In this document: piece after piece, positions 43,886 to 54,040 of the stretch
Position numbering within the stretch: position 1 is the first letter of the stretch
Layout of the letters: every line of letters starts with the position of its first letter
NCBI GenBank assembly: GCA_963734185.1
Contig: CAVTGA010000001.1
Location: 1,302,001-1,366,000, forward strand
DNA length: 64,000 nt
Source of the DNA: PALSA-894 sp963734185
Lineage (GTDB): Bacteria > Pseudomonadota > Alphaproteobacteria > Rhizobiales > Xanthobacteraceae
Reading direction: 5' to 3'
Position numbers and translations under genes: made by a program
Notes under the pieces: generated by a model
What the model was told of the DNA's origin: nothing
The model's database searches: none
Seen by the model: only the letters and a program-made list of their open reading frames with translations

Positions 43886-45670
43886 ATGCCGGCCGACCGG
43901 ATCGAACGTCCCCTGCCCTCGGGCGCGAACGCGCCCGCGTTCGGCAGCGACGTCGTGGCCGACACGTTGCGCGCGCTCGACATACGCTACATCGCGCTCA
44001 ATCCCGGCGCGAGCTACCGCGGGCTGCACGACAGCCTGGTCAACTATCTCGGCAATACGCGGCCGCAGATGCTGCTCTGCCTGCACGAGGAGAGCGCGGT
44101 CGCGATCGCACACGGCTACGCCAAGGTGACCGGCCGCGCGATGGCCGCCGCGGTGCATTCCAACGTCGGGCTGATGCACGCCACCATGGCGATCTTCAAC
44201 GCCTGGTGCGACCGGCTGCCCGTGATCGTGCTCGGCGCGACCGGCCCGGTCGACGCCGTGAAGCGGCGGCCGTGGATCGACTGGATCCACACCGCGCGCG
44301 ACCAGGGCGCGCTCATCCGCCATTACACCAAATGGGACGACCAGCCTGCCTCGCCCGCTGCGGCGCGCGAGGCGCTGCTGCGCGCGTCCTTTCTCGCGCA
44401 CATCGCCCCCATGGGGCCGGTCTACGTCAATCTCGACGCCGAGATGCAGGAGATGAAGCTCGCCGAGCCGCTGGCGCCGCTCGACGTTGCGCGCTTCACG
44501 CCGCCGGTGACGTCGGCCGCGCCGGCCGAGCTCGTGGCCCAGGCGGCGGCCATGCTCAAGAGCGCAAGACGCCCGGTCATTCTGGTCGGCCGGGTCTCGC
44601 GCAGCCTCGAGGCCTGGAACGCGCGCGTCGCGCTTGCCGAAGCGCTCGGTGCTCGTGTGGCGACTTGCCTCAAGACCGCGGCCGGCTTCCCGACCGACCA
44701 CCCGCTCCATGCCGGACCGCCCTCGGTGATCGCTCCGGTCGGCGATGCGGCAGCAGCGATCAAGGCAGCGGACGCGATCCTCAGCCTCGACTGGATCGAT
44801 CTCGGCGGCACGCTCGGATCGGTGTTCGGCCAGGCGCCGGCGCCGAAGATTGCCCAGGTCTCGATCGATCATCACGTGCACAACGGCTGGAGCATGGACC
44901 ACCAGGGCTTGCCGCCGGTCGACCTGTTCCTTGCCGCCGATCCGGATGCGGCCGTGCCCGCGCTGGTCGCGGCAATCGGCGGCGGTGCGAAACCGCGTCT
45001 CGCCGCACAGCCGCCTGCCGTACCCACGCTCGCCGACGGTGCGCTCACGGTCGAACACTTGGCGCGCGCGCTCATGGCCGCGACGGCCGAGCGTTCGGTC
45101 ACGCTCACCCATCTGCCGCTCTCCTGGAACGGCGGATGGTGGCCGTTCCGCCATCCGCTCGATTTCCTCGGCTCGGACGGCGGCGGCGGGCTCGGCGCCG
45201 GCCCCGGCATCACGGTCGGGGCCGCGCTCGCGCTCAAAGACACGAACTCGGGTTCCGGCCGGCTTGCAATCGGCATCTGCGGCGACGGCGATTTCCTCAT
45301 GGGCGTGACCGCGCTGTGGACCGCGGCGCATTACCGCATCCCGCTCATGATCGTGGTCGCCAACAATCGCTCGTTCTTCAACGACGAAGTGCATCAGGAG
45401 CGGGTGGCGCGCATGCGCGGGCGGCCGGTCGAGAACAAGTGGATCGGGCAGCGCATCAGCGATCCCGACATCGATCTCGCCGCGCTCGCGCGCGCGCAAG
45501 GCGCGGCCGGCTTCGGCCCGGTCGAGAAGATCGAAGAGCTCGCCGGCGTGTTCGCCGAAGCGATCGCCGCGGTCGAGCGCGGCGAGGTCGCGGTCGTCGA
45601 CGTGGTCGTCGCGCCGGGCTATACGCCGGCGATGACGAGCGCCGTGTCGAATGCGGAGCGGAAAGCGTGA
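43886..45670 (+). CDS. ThDP-dependent enzyme, acetolactate synthase/decarboxylase-like
   Basis: 594 residues with the three-domain layout of the pyruvate oxidase/decarboxylase superfamily. The pyrimidine-binding domain (about 20-185) has the catalytic Glu in LLCLHEESAVAIAHGYAKVTGRAM, a central domain follows (about 215-345), and the PP domain (about 385-560) has the ThDP motif GDGDFLMGVTALWTAAHYRIPLMIVVANN. No known acetolactate synthase partner subunit. It starts an operon with an ABC importer and an aldehyde dehydrogenase, suggesting decarboxylation of an imported 2-oxo acid to an aldehyde. That role is inferred. Stop overlaps the ABC ATPase start (GTGA). Confidence 0.88.
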   Translation: MPADRIERPLPSGANAPAFGSDVVADTLRALDIRYIALNPGASYRGLHDSLVNYLGNTRPQMLLCLHEESAVAIAHGYAKVTGRAMAAAVHSNVGLMHATMAIFNAWCDRLPVIVLGATGPVDAVKRRPWIDWIHTARDQGALIRHYTKWDDQPASPAAAREALLRASFLAHIAPMGPVYVNLDAEMQEMKLAEPLAPLDVARFTPPVTSAAPAELVAQAAAMLKSARRPVILVGRVSRSLEAWNARVALAEALGARVATCLKTAAGFPTDHPLHAGPPSVIAPVGDAAAAIKAADAILSLDWIDLGGTLGSVFGQAPAPKIAQVSIDHHVHNGWSMDHQGLPPVDLFLAADPDAAVPALVAAIGGGAKPRLAAQPPAVPTLADGALTVEHLARALMAATAERSVTLTHLPLSWNGGWWPFRHPLDFLGSDGGGGLGAGPGITVGAALALKDTNSGSGRLAIGICGDGDFLMGVTALWTAAHYRIPLMIVVANNRSFFNDEVHQERVARMRGRPVENKWIGQRISDPDIDLAALARAQGAAGFGPVEKIEELAGVFAEAIAAVERGEVAVVDVVVAPGYTPAMTSAVSNAERKA

Positions 45671-46476
45671 AGCCGCTGCTGGTCGTCGACGACATCGTCA
45701 AGCACTTCGAGACCCCCGACGGCGTGGTCACCGCGGTCGACCACATGTCGTTCGACGTGGCGCCGGGCGAGTTCCTCGCGGTGATCGGGCCGTCCGGGTG
45801 CGGCAAGTCGACCCTGTTCAACATCATCGGCGGCCTGCTCGACGGCTACCAGGGGAGCGTCACGGTCGCGGGCGAGACGGTCACCGGTCCGCACGCGGCG
45901 ATCGGCATGGTATTCCAGGAGGAGTCGACCTTTCCCTGGCGCACCGTCACCGACAACGTCGCGTTTCCGCTCGAGATCGCCGGTATGCCCAAGGCGCAGC
46001 GCGTCGAGCGCGCACGCCATTTCATCTCGCTGGTCGGCCTCGACGGCTTCGAACGGCGCTATCCGGCCGAGCTTTCCGGCGGCATGCGCCAGCGCGTCAC
46101 GATCGCGCGCACGCTTGCTTCGGAACCGAAGATCCTGCTGATGGACGAGCCGTTCGGCGCGCTCGACGAGCAGACGCGGCTGCTGCTGGGCGACAAGGTG
46201 CTGCAGATCCAGCACGAGCTGAAACAGACCTGCCTGCTCATCACCCACAACATCACCGAAGCAGTGCAGCTTGCCGACCGCGTCCTGGTGATGACCTATC
46301 GACCCGGGCGACTCAAGCGCATGGTCGCGATCGACCTGCCGCGCCCGCGCTCCTCCGAGATCGTGTCGAGCGACGCGTTCGGCCATTACGTGGCGCAGAT
46401 CTGGGGCGACCTGCGCGAGGAAGCGAGCCGCGGCATGCGCGACGACGAGAAGCATCTTGCGGAGCGCAAGCCATGA
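45667..46476 (+). CDS. ABC transporter ATP-binding protein, SsuB/TauB type
   Basis: 269 residues from GTG 45667, coupled to the preceding gene by GTGA. Walker A GPSGCGKST, Q-loop FQEESTFPWRTV, signature LSGGMRQRV, Walker B ILLMDEPFGALDEQTR and switch His LLITHNITEA. This ATPase branch energises uptake of sulfonates, nitrate, taurine, aromatic acids or thiamine precursors. Partners are the two permeases that follow. Confidence 0.94.
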   Translation: MKPLLVVDDIVKHFETPDGVVTAVDHMSFDVAPGEFLAVIGPSGCGKSTLFNIIGGLLDGYQGSVTVAGETVTGPHAAIGMVFQEESTFPWRTVTDNVAFPLEIAGMPKAQRVERARHFISLVGLDGFERRYPAELSGGMRQRVTIARTLASEPKILLMDEPFGALDEQTRLLLGDKVLQIQHELKQTCLLITHNITEAVQLADRVLVMTYRPGRLKRMVAIDLPRPRSSEIVSSDAFGHYVAQIWGDLREEASRGMRDDEKHLAERKP

Positions 46477-47231
46477 CGGCGGCGCGACGCACGTTGCCGC
46501 TTGCGCTGGGCCTCGGCACGCTCGTCGCGCTCATCGTGCTGGCCGAAGTCCTGATCCGCATCGGCGTGGTCAACCGCTTCATCGTGCCGATGCCCTCGCA
46601 GATCGCGGGCGCGTTCTGGCGTGTGATCGTCGAGGAAGAGATCCCGCACCGCTTCATCGTCACGGCGCGCGAAGGGCTCTGGGCGACCGTCCTGCTTATC
46701 GTGTTCGGCGTCGGCCTCGGCGTGCTGCTGCACCGGGTTCGCCTGTTGCGCATGGCGACCGAGACCTGGATCGCCGCCATGGCGTCGGCGCCGACCGTGC
46801 TGATGTATCCCTTGTTCCTGGTCATCTTCGGGCGCAGCGAGCGGACCATCATCATGATGGGATTCGTCGCCGGCCTGCCCGCCGTGATCCTCAAGACCAT
46901 CGAGGGGCTGGCCGGCACGCGACGCGTACTGATCGACGTCGGGCGCAGCTTCAAGCTCAGCGAGACCCAGTTGTTCTGGAAGATCTTTTTCCCCGCGGCG
47001 CTGCCGACGATCTTCGTGGGCTTAAGGCTCGGCATGATCTTCGCGCTCATCAATATCGTGGGCGTGGAGTTCCTGATCAATTTCGGCGGGCTCGGCCAGC
47101 TCATCAACGACCTCGCCGAGCGCTACGACCTGCCCGGCACCTATGCGGCGATCTGTTTCGTGATTCTCGTCAGTGTCTGCTTCTTCGCCCTCACCGATCG
47201 GATCGAGCGATGGCTGAGACCGGTCGACTGA
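46473..47231 (+). CDS. ABC transporter permease, SsuC/TauC type (first)
   Basis: 252 residues, six helices, binding-protein-dependent permease with the EAA-like loop VGRSFKLSETQLFWKIFFPAALPTIFVGLRLG. Starts 4 bases inside the ATPase stop (ATGA overlap) and itself overlaps the next permease by 22 bp. Two non-identical permeases instead of a homodimer is less common for this transporter class. Confidence 0.92.
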   Translation: MTAARRTLPLALGLGTLVALIVLAEVLIRIGVVNRFIVPMPSQIAGAFWRVIVEEEIPHRFIVTAREGLWATVLLIVFGVGLGVLLHRVRLLRMATETWIAAMASAPTVLMYPLFLVIFGRSERTIIMMGFVAGLPAVILKTIEGLAGTRRVLIDVGRSFKLSETQLFWKIFFPAALPTIFVGLRLGMIFALINIVGVEFLINFGGLGQLINDLAERYDLPGTYAAICFVILVSVCFFALTDRIERWLRPVD

Positions 47232-47998
47232 TCGCGCCCGCGGCGCCGGCGTTCAACCCGATCACGCTGGTGCGCATCACCATCGTGGCGACGATCCTGC
47301 TCGCCTGGGAAGCGACTGCGGCGTCCGGCCTCCTGTTCCGCGATGTGGTGCCCTCGCTCCTCGTCATCGGGCGCGCGCTGGTCGAGCTCTTGGCCGACCA
47401 GAGCTACTACTGGCATCTCGGCGTCACGGCGGGCGAGATCGGTACCGCGCTGGTCATCGGCGGCCTGTCGGGCCTCGCGGTCGGCATCGCGCTCGGCGCC
47501 AACCGCACGCTCGCGCGCGCGTTCGAACCCTATCTCTATTATCTCGGCCCGACGCCGAAGATCATCTTCTTTCCCGTGATGATCATGTGGTTCGGGGTCG
47601 GCCCGCCCTCCAAGGTCGCGATGGGCACGATCTCGTGCTTCTTCCCCGTGGCGCTCAGCGCCGCCGCCGGCATGCGGGGGATCGACCAGGTGCTGATCAA
47701 GGTCGGGCGCAGCTTCCGCGCCTCGACCTGGCAGATGGTCACCAAGATCTACCTGCCGGCAATGCGCCTGCCGGTGGTCAACGGCGTGCGCCTCGGCCTC
47801 GGCGTCGCGATCATCGGCACCTTGCTGGCCGAGACCAAGCTGTCCAACCGCGGCATCGGCTTCCTCATCATCAATGCCTACTCCACTTTCAACATGCCGC
47901 GCATGTATGCTCTGCTCATCGTCTTGTTCGTGCTCTCGATCGGCGTCAACACGCTGGTGGGCAAGCTCGGCGGCGTCGATCCGATCAAGCGCGCGTGA
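47210..47998 (+). CDS. ABC transporter permease, SsuC/TauC type (second)
   Basis: 262 residues with six helices and the loop VGRSFRASTWQMVTKIYLPAMRLPVVNGVRLGLG. GPTPKIIFFPVMIMWFGVGPPSK is the typical mid-protein block. ATG 47210 lies inside the previous gene; followed after 28 bases by the aldehyde dehydrogenase. Probably pairs with the first permease as a heterodimer. Confidence 0.92.
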   Translation: MAETGRLIAPAAPAFNPITLVRITIVATILLAWEATAASGLLFRDVVPSLLVIGRALVELLADQSYYWHLGVTAGEIGTALVIGGLSGLAVGIALGANRTLARAFEPYLYYLGPTPKIIFFPVMIMWFGVGPPSKVAMGTISCFFPVALSAAAGMRGIDQVLIKVGRSFRASTWQMVTKIYLPAMRLPVVNGVRLGLGVAIIGTLLAETKLSNRGIGFLIINAYSTFNMPRMYALLIVLFVLSIGVNTLVGKLGGVDPIKRA

Positions 47999-48026
47999 GT
48001 GACTTAGCCGCGGAAGAAGCAAGCCG

Positions 48027-49505
48027 ATGAACGAGTCCGTGAAACCGCCGGTACCGCTGAAGCTGCCTGAACGGCGCGGCTGCTACTACGGCGGCGCCTG
48101 GCATGCGCCGAAGTCGGGACGCAACGCCGACAGCATCAATCCTGGAACGGGCGAGGCGCTTGGCGCTGTCGCAGACGCCGGCGCGGCCGACGTAGACGCG
48201 GCGGTCGCGGCCGCCAAGGCCGCGTTCAAGGAATGGCGCAACGTGCTACCGCTCGAGCGGGCGAAAATGCTCCGGCGCATCGCCGAGGTGTTGCGCGGCC
48301 ACGCGCAGGAACTGGCGATGATCGACGCCGCCGACTGCGGCAACCCGGTGCGCGAGATGGTGAGCGACGCCATGGTCGCGGCGGCGCAGACCGAATTCTT
48401 CGCCGGGCTCGTTACCGAGATGAAAGGCGCCTCGATCCCGATGGGACCGAACGTGGTCAACTTCTCGGTGCGCGAGCCGCGCGGCGTGATCGGCCGCATC
48501 ATCCCGTTCAATCACCCGTTCATGTTCTGTGCGGGGAAATCCGCAGCTCCGCTCGCGGCCGGCAACACCGTCGTGGTCAAGCCGCCGGAGCAAGCTCCGC
48601 TGTCCTCGCTGCGCCTGGCCGAGCTGATCGACGGCATCTTGCCGCCCGGCGTGTTCAACGTCGTGCCCGGGGGCAAGGAGGTGGGTGCCGCGCTCGCGGG
48701 CCATCGCGACGTCGCCATGGTGGCACTGATCGGCAGCGTCCCGACCGGCCGCGCCGTGATGCGCGCGGCGGCCGACACCGTGAAGCCGGTGATGCTCGAA
48801 CTCGGCGGCAAGAACGCGCTCATCGCCTATGCGGACGCCGACCCGGACGAGGTGGCGGGCGGCGTGATCGCCGGCATGAACTTCACCTGGTGCGGGCAAT
48901 CCTGCGGCTCGACCAGCCGCGCCTTCATCCACGAGAAGATCCATGACGCGGTGCTGGCGCGCGTGGCCGAACGCATCAAGGCGTTCAAACCCGGCATCCC
49001 GACCGAGATGGCGACCACCATGGGGGCGATCATCTCCAAAGTGCAGCACGAGCGCGTGACGGACTACATCGCCTCGGCCAAACAGGAAGGCGCCCGTCTG
49101 GTGTGCGGCGGCGGCCCGCCGGCCGATCCCAAGCTTGCCAACGGCTTCTACATCGAGCCGACCGTGTTTGCCGACGTGACGCCCGAGATGCGCATCGCGC
49201 GCGAGGAGATCTTCGGCCCCGTGCTCGGCATGTTCAAATGGTCGGACGAGGTAAAAATGCTCGCCGAGGTGAACGCGGTCGAATACGGGCTCACCGCCTC
49301 GATCTGGACCAACGACATCTCGACCGCGCACCGCACCGCGATGGCGGTCGAGGCCGGCTTCGTGTGGATCAACGAGGTCGGCAAGCACTTCCTAGGGAGC
49401 CCGTTCGGCGGCGTGAAGCAGTCCGGCATCGGGCGCGAGGAATGCTTCGAGGAGATGCTCGCCTTCACGCAGGAAAAGAATATTCACGTGAGGTTGAGGT
49501 CGTAG
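48027..49505 (+). CDS. Aldehyde dehydrogenase family protein
   Basis: 492 residues, betaine-aldehyde-dehydrogenase-like branch. IPFNHPFMFCAGKSAAPLAAGNTVVVKPPEQAP, general base Glu in MLELGGKNA, nucleophile Cys293 in GQSCGSTSR and EEIFGPVLGMFKW are all present. Last gene of the ThDP/ABC operon, so it may oxidise the aldehyde made by the ThDP enzyme. The TAG stop (49503-49505) is given by the end of the dispersed element. Confidence 0.92.
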   Translation: MNESVKPPVPLKLPERRGCYYGGAWHAPKSGRNADSINPGTGEALGAVADAGAADVDAAVAAAKAAFKEWRNVLPLERAKMLRRIAEVLRGHAQELAMIDAADCGNPVREMVSDAMVAAAQTEFFAGLVTEMKGASIPMGPNVVNFSVREPRGVIGRIIPFNHPFMFCAGKSAAPLAAGNTVVVKPPEQAPLSSLRLAELIDGILPPGVFNVVPGGKEVGAALAGHRDVAMVALIGSVPTGRAVMRAAADTVKPVMLELGGKNALIAYADADPDEVAGGVIAGMNFTWCGQSCGSTSRAFIHEKIHDAVLARVAERIKAFKPGIPTEMATTMGAIISKVQHERVTDYIASAKQEGARLVCGGGPPADPKLANGFYIEPTVFADVTPEMRIAREEIFGPVLGMFKWSDEVKMLAEVNAVEYGLTASIWTNDISTAHRTAMAVEAGFVWINEVGKHFLGSPFGGVKQSGIGREECFEEMLAFTQEKNIHVRLRS

Positions 49506-49661
49506 GGTGGGCAAAGGCGCGGCCACCGGCTGGCATGTGATGCGCTGAATTGCGTCCGCGCCGTGCCCACGTGGGCCGTCGAAAACTGAAACGCGTGGGC
49601 AAAGGCGCACAACGTTCGCGCATATTCCGTTAGACCTGTCTCGCGCCTTTGCCCACCCTAC
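49502..49661. repeat. Dispersed element type A
   Basis: 160 bp with ends GTAGGGTGGGCAAAGGCGC and GCGCCTTTGCCCACCCTAC, an inner GCGCCGTGCCCACG and a second GTGGGCAAAGGCGCAC module. It fills the gap between convergent genes and provides the aldehyde dehydrogenase stop. Closest in layout to the intron-split copy at 20578. Confidence 0.92.
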
Positions 49662-49664
49662 AGC

Positions 49665-50654
49665 TCACACCTTGTACGCCTCGAACGTCGTCGGGTGGAA
49701 CAGTTCCTCGACCGACACGAGCCGTGCCGAAAGCCCCTGCTTGTGATGTTGCGCCAGGAAATAGTCGAGCGTCTTGCGATTGGCCGGAATGCCGTAGGAC
49801 CAGTAATCCTTTCCCATCAGATCGCGCGCGGCCTTCACCTGCTCTTCCATGAACGGCAGCGTCACCTTGCTGGCTGATGTCTCCTCAAGGCGTGCCAGGC
49901 AAATGGTCTTCGCCTGCGTGAAGGCCTTCAACACGGCGGCCGGAAGCCACGGATGCGCTTCGACCAGCGTGCGGCGAACGCCGATCATGTGCATGATCGG
50001 GAAGAATCCTGTCTCCTTGAAATAGTCCTTCGCGGCCGCCATCGGATCGGGCCATAGCCACCCGATGTTCGGCTTGCCCTGCTCGAAGCAGGAGGGCGTG
50101 CGCGGCCCTATGAACGCGTCGATCTCGCCCGCCTCCAGCATGGCGTTGAGCGTTGCCCCCTCCGGCGCCGGATCGAGCTTCACGTCGGGCGGCAGTTTAA
50201 TCGCGATCTTCTCCACGCGCCCGGCCTGCTCGAGCCCGCCTCTGATCCAGTGGATATCGGAGGGCCTCACGCCGTATTGGTCCTCGAGCAGCGCGCGCGC
50301 CCAGACGTTGGCGGTGAGCTGATATTCGGCGATGCCGACCTTGCGGCCTTTCAGGTCGGCGGGTGCGCGCACGCGGTCGGTGCGCACATAGATCGAGGTG
50401 TGGCGGAACGCGCGCGACACGAAGGCCGGCACGCCCACATAGGCGAATTCGCCCTGCACGGTCCTCACCGTGGAGCTCGACAACGACAATTCGCAGATGT
50501 CGAACTCGGCATGGCGGAACGCGCGGAAGAAAATTTCTTCCGGATCGAGCGCCATGAACACCGGATCGACGCCGTCGATCTGCACCGTGCCGTCGGTCAG
50601 GGGCCGCGTGCGGTCGTAGTCGCGCACCGCGACGGAGAGGTTGAGTTTCGCCAT
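49665..50654 (-). CDS. 4,5-dihydroxyphthalate decarboxylase-like / NMT1-type ligand-binding protein
   Basis: 329 residues: LSVAVRDYDRTRPLTDGTVQIDGVDPVFMALDPEEIFFRAFRHAEFDICELSLSSST, ...SRAFRHTSIYVRTDRVRAPADLKGRKVGIAEYQLTANVWARALLEDQYGV. This matches the 4,5-dihydroxyphthalate decarboxylase family, which has a periplasmic-binding-protein fold. No signal peptide is visible. It lies beside an SsuABC-type ABC operon that has no other receptor gene, so it may be either an intracellular aromatic-acid decarboxylase or an atypical receptor. Start ATG 50654. Confidence 0.82.
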   Translation of the reverse strand: MAKLNLSVAVRDYDRTRPLTDGTVQIDGVDPVFMALDPEEIFFRAFRHAEFDICELSLSSSTVRTVQGEFAYVGVPAFVSRAFRHTSIYVRTDRVRAPADLKGRKVGIAEYQLTANVWARALLEDQYGVRPSDIHWIRGGLEQAGRVEKIAIKLPPDVKLDPAPEGATLNAMLEAGEIDAFIGPRTPSCFEQGKPNIGWLWPDPMAAAKDYFKETGFFPIMHMIGVRRTLVEAHPWLPAAVLKAFTQAKTICLARLEETSASKVTLPFMEEQVKAARDLMGKDYWSYGIPANRKTLDYFLAQHHKQGLSARLVSVEELFHPTTFEAYKV

Positions 50655-50751
50655 GAAGCGTGTTCTTTTTCCGGGCCTTGATCCAACCTAGCCCGCGTTG
50701 ACGATTTTATCCAGTAACGCGCGGCTGCCGCCCGGCATTTCGAGGAATAGG

Positions 50752-51732
<981 letters not shown>

Positions 51733-51742
51733 GGTCGCAACG

Positions 51743-52651
51743 ATGGCCGCGCGTGTCTTGGTGACAGGGTGCGAGAAGAACTACTTCTTGATGACGTTGA
51801 TTCTGCTGCACACGCTGAAGCGCTGGGCGCCGGCGTTTCCGGTCTATGTGCTGGATTTCGGCATGACCGAGCCGCAGAAGGCGTTCCTCGGCAAGCGCGC
51901 GACGGTTCTGACCCGCCCCGCGGAAGTCCCGGCGGGCGAGCATTCGCTGTTCTACAAGACCGCGATCGGAAATTACCTCAGCGGCGTCGACTGGTCAGCG
52001 ATGGCCTGGCTCGACTGCGACATGGTTGCGCTCGGTCCGGTGGGCGAGCGGATCAATGCGCTGGTCGACCAGATGGAGAAGGACAACGTCGAGATCGCGG
52101 CGTGTCTCGATGATTCCGGAACCGTCGCAACGCTGCTCGCGACCGGCATGCATTTTCAGCCGTTCGCCGATGCGATGCGGGCGGAAGGCACCGATTTTTC
52201 CGCGCCTTATTACAATACGGGACTGTTCGTGTGCCGCTCGCCTGCGTTCATGCAGGCGTGGTGGGAGCGCGGCAGCAACGTCGCCATGCACGCGATCTTC
52301 GACCAGAACATCTTCAATCTGCTGGTGCAGAAGCGCGGCGCGCCGGTCCTGCTCTCGGCGCGCGAATGGAATTTGCACGGCCGCAACCTCAATGCCGCGA
52401 CCGTCATGAGCGATCCGTCCGTGCGGCCGACGCTGTTCATCGGCAACGAGAAGCCGTTGCTCCTGCACCCGACCTCGCCGCGCGCCGAGGACGTGTTCAT
52501 GGCGGGCGACGTCAAGGTCGGCGGACAGGCCCTGCCCGGCTACCTGAAGTTCTGCGCCAACCCCGCGGTGCAGCGCTTGCAGCAGATGCTGCTCAACGAG
52601 TTCCTCAAGGAGAATCTAGCCGAGCTGCGTGCGTCGGGGGTGATGGGGTAG
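51743..52651 (+). CDS. GT-A-fold glycosyltransferase (GT8-like), unknown acceptor
   Basis: 302 residues beginning MAARVLVTGCEKNYFLMTLILLHTLKRWAPAFPVYVLDFGMT. The metal/nucleotide DxD motif is in MAWLDCDMVALGPV and a YYNTGLFVCRSPAFMQAWWERG block follows, as in GT8-like enzymes. C-terminus is helical. No signal peptide or membrane segment. The tie to the UDP-xylose synthase gene suggests it transfers a pentose or related sugar from UDP, but donor and acceptor are unproven. Start ATG 51743; the ORF extends upstream into the previous gene. Confidence 0.8.
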   Translation: MAARVLVTGCEKNYFLMTLILLHTLKRWAPAFPVYVLDFGMTEPQKAFLGKRATVLTRPAEVPAGEHSLFYKTAIGNYLSGVDWSAMAWLDCDMVALGPVGERINALVDQMEKDNVEIAACLDDSGTVATLLATGMHFQPFADAMRAEGTDFSAPYYNTGLFVCRSPAFMQAWWERGSNVAMHAIFDQNIFNLLVQKRGAPVLLSAREWNLHGRNLNAATVMSDPSVRPTLFIGNEKPLLLHPTSPRAEDVFMAGDVKVGGQALPGYLKFCANPAVQRLQQMLLNEFLKENLAELRASGVMG

Positions 52652-52654
52652 CGC

Positions 52655-52736
52655 CGTAGCCCGGATTGCGCTTCGCAATCCGGGGCCGACCGCGCCCATG
52701 GAATGATCCCCGGATTGCTGCGCAATCCGGGCTACG
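52655..52736. repeat. CGTAGCCCGGATTGCG inverted repeat
   Basis: 82 bp with left arm CGTAGCCCGGATTGCGCTTC and right arm GCTGCGCAATCCGGGCTACG, plus inner CGCAATCCGGGG / CCCCGGATTGC. A REP-type family distinct from the others. Its right end gives the TAG stop of soxF (complement of 52732-52734). Confidence 0.9.
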
Positions 52737-54015
52737 CTCTCCCAAACACATCCGCCACGATGCCGTTGTACCAGTCGACCGACTCCTTGTAGTTCTGCTT
52801 GCGCAGCTCCGCCGGCTCGCCCTTCTGGCTCACGAACGTCGTGACCGCCTTGATCTTGCCGTCGCCCGGCTCGTAGGTGCCGCCGACCTTCACGTCGTCG
52901 TCGGTCTCGATCAGGCTCCAGCAGGTGTTGGAATAGCGCGCCGGGAACGCGCGCGCGCTGGTGAGGTCGGCGCGGACCGCGTTGGCGGCGACCTTGGCCT
53001 GGCTGTTGGCCGAGAACGCCGACTTCGGCATGTCGCCCGGGATGCAGGCGTCGCCGACCACGAAGATGTTGCCGTCCATCTTCGATTTCATGTTCTCCGG
53101 GTCGATCGGGCAGAAGCCGGTGCCGTCCGCGAGGCTGGCGTCGCGCGCGATCTTGCCCGCCATCTGCGCCGGGATCACGTTCGCAAGCACCGCCTTGTAG
53201 CTCGACAGGTCGGTCTTGACCTCGCCGGTGCGCGCATCGACGCCGTTGATGCCGCCGTGCACCTTCGGGTCCTGCCATTCGATCATGCCGGGGTAGTGCT
53301 TCTCCCAGCCTTCCATGAACAGCGCCTGCTTGGAGAAGTTGGGCTTGGGATCGAGCACGATGATCTTGGATTTCTTGAAGCCCTTCTTCTTGAGCACGTG
53401 CGCAAACATCGAGACGCGCTCGTAGGGGCCGGGCGGGCAGCGATACGGGTTGGGCGGCGCGATCATGACGACGAGATCGCCGTCCTTCAGCGAATCGAGC
53501 TTCTTCACCAGCAGCGCGGTCTGCGCGCCGGGCTTCCAGGCGTGCGGCATCGTCTGGGCGGCGGCTTCCGAATAACCCGGCACGCTATCGAACTTGATGT
53601 CGATCCCGGGCGCGACCACGAGCCGGTCGTAAGGCACGCGCCGGCCGCCGGCGAGGACGACCTGCTTCTTGTCGCGGTCGATCGAGGCGGCCGTCTCGTG
53701 CACGACCTTGACGCCCTCTTTCCGCACCTTGTCGTAGGTGTGGGTGATCGAGCGGAAAGTGCGGTAGCCGCCGACATAGATGTTGGAGAAGAAGCAGGTG
53801 GTGAAGTTCATCTGCGGCTCGATCAGGGTGACCTCGATCGCGCCGGCGCCGTCCTTCTGCACATAGCGCGCGACCGTGCCGCCGCCGGGGCCGCCGCCGA
53901 TTACGACCAGCTTCGGCTTGCCCTGACCGAGCACGCTCGGCGCGAACAGCGGGACGCTCAACGTGCCGAGCGAAGCGCCGGCGAGAGCCGTGAAATGGCG
54001 GCGTGTCAGTGTCAT
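52732..54015 (-). CDS. soxF: Sulfide dehydrogenase flavoprotein subunit (SoxF/FccB)
   Basis: 427-residue FAD protein with a Tat leader (LTRRHFTALAGASLGTLS). FAD motif KLVVIGGGPGGGTVARYV, FTTCFFSN and PNPYRCPPGPYERVSMFAHVLKKKG with the first redox Cys, GFCPIDPENM with the second and VVGDACIPGDMPKSAFSANSQ in the C-terminal FAD contact. Oxidises sulfide to sulfur in the periplasm and passes electrons to its cytochrome partner, encoded next upstream. Stop is supplied by a repeat end. Confidence 0.93.
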   Translation of the reverse strand: MTLTRRHFTALAGASLGTLSVPLFAPSVLGQGKPKLVVIGGGPGGGTVARYVQKDGAGAIEVTLIEPQMNFTTCFFSNIYVGGYRTFRSITHTYDKVRKEGVKVVHETAASIDRDKKQVVLAGGRRVPYDRLVVAPGIDIKFDSVPGYSEAAAQTMPHAWKPGAQTALLVKKLDSLKDGDLVVMIAPPNPYRCPPGPYERVSMFAHVLKKKGFKKSKIIVLDPKPNFSKQALFMEGWEKHYPGMIEWQDPKVHGGINGVDARTGEVKTDLSSYKAVLANVIPAQMAGKIARDASLADGTGFCPIDPENMKSKMDGNIFVVGDACIPGDMPKSAFSANSQAKVAANAVRADLTSARAFPARYSNTCWSLIETDDDVKVGGTYEPGDGKIKAVTTFVSQKGEPAELRKQNYKESVDWYNGIVADVFGRA

Positions 54016-54040
54016 CGGTGCACCCCCTGTGGTCGTTTGC

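Noticed and set aside
43859..45499. 546-codon minus-strand frame opposite the ThDP enzyme
   Set aside because: No family motifs; the plus frame carries the catalytic Glu and GDG...NN ThDP motif.
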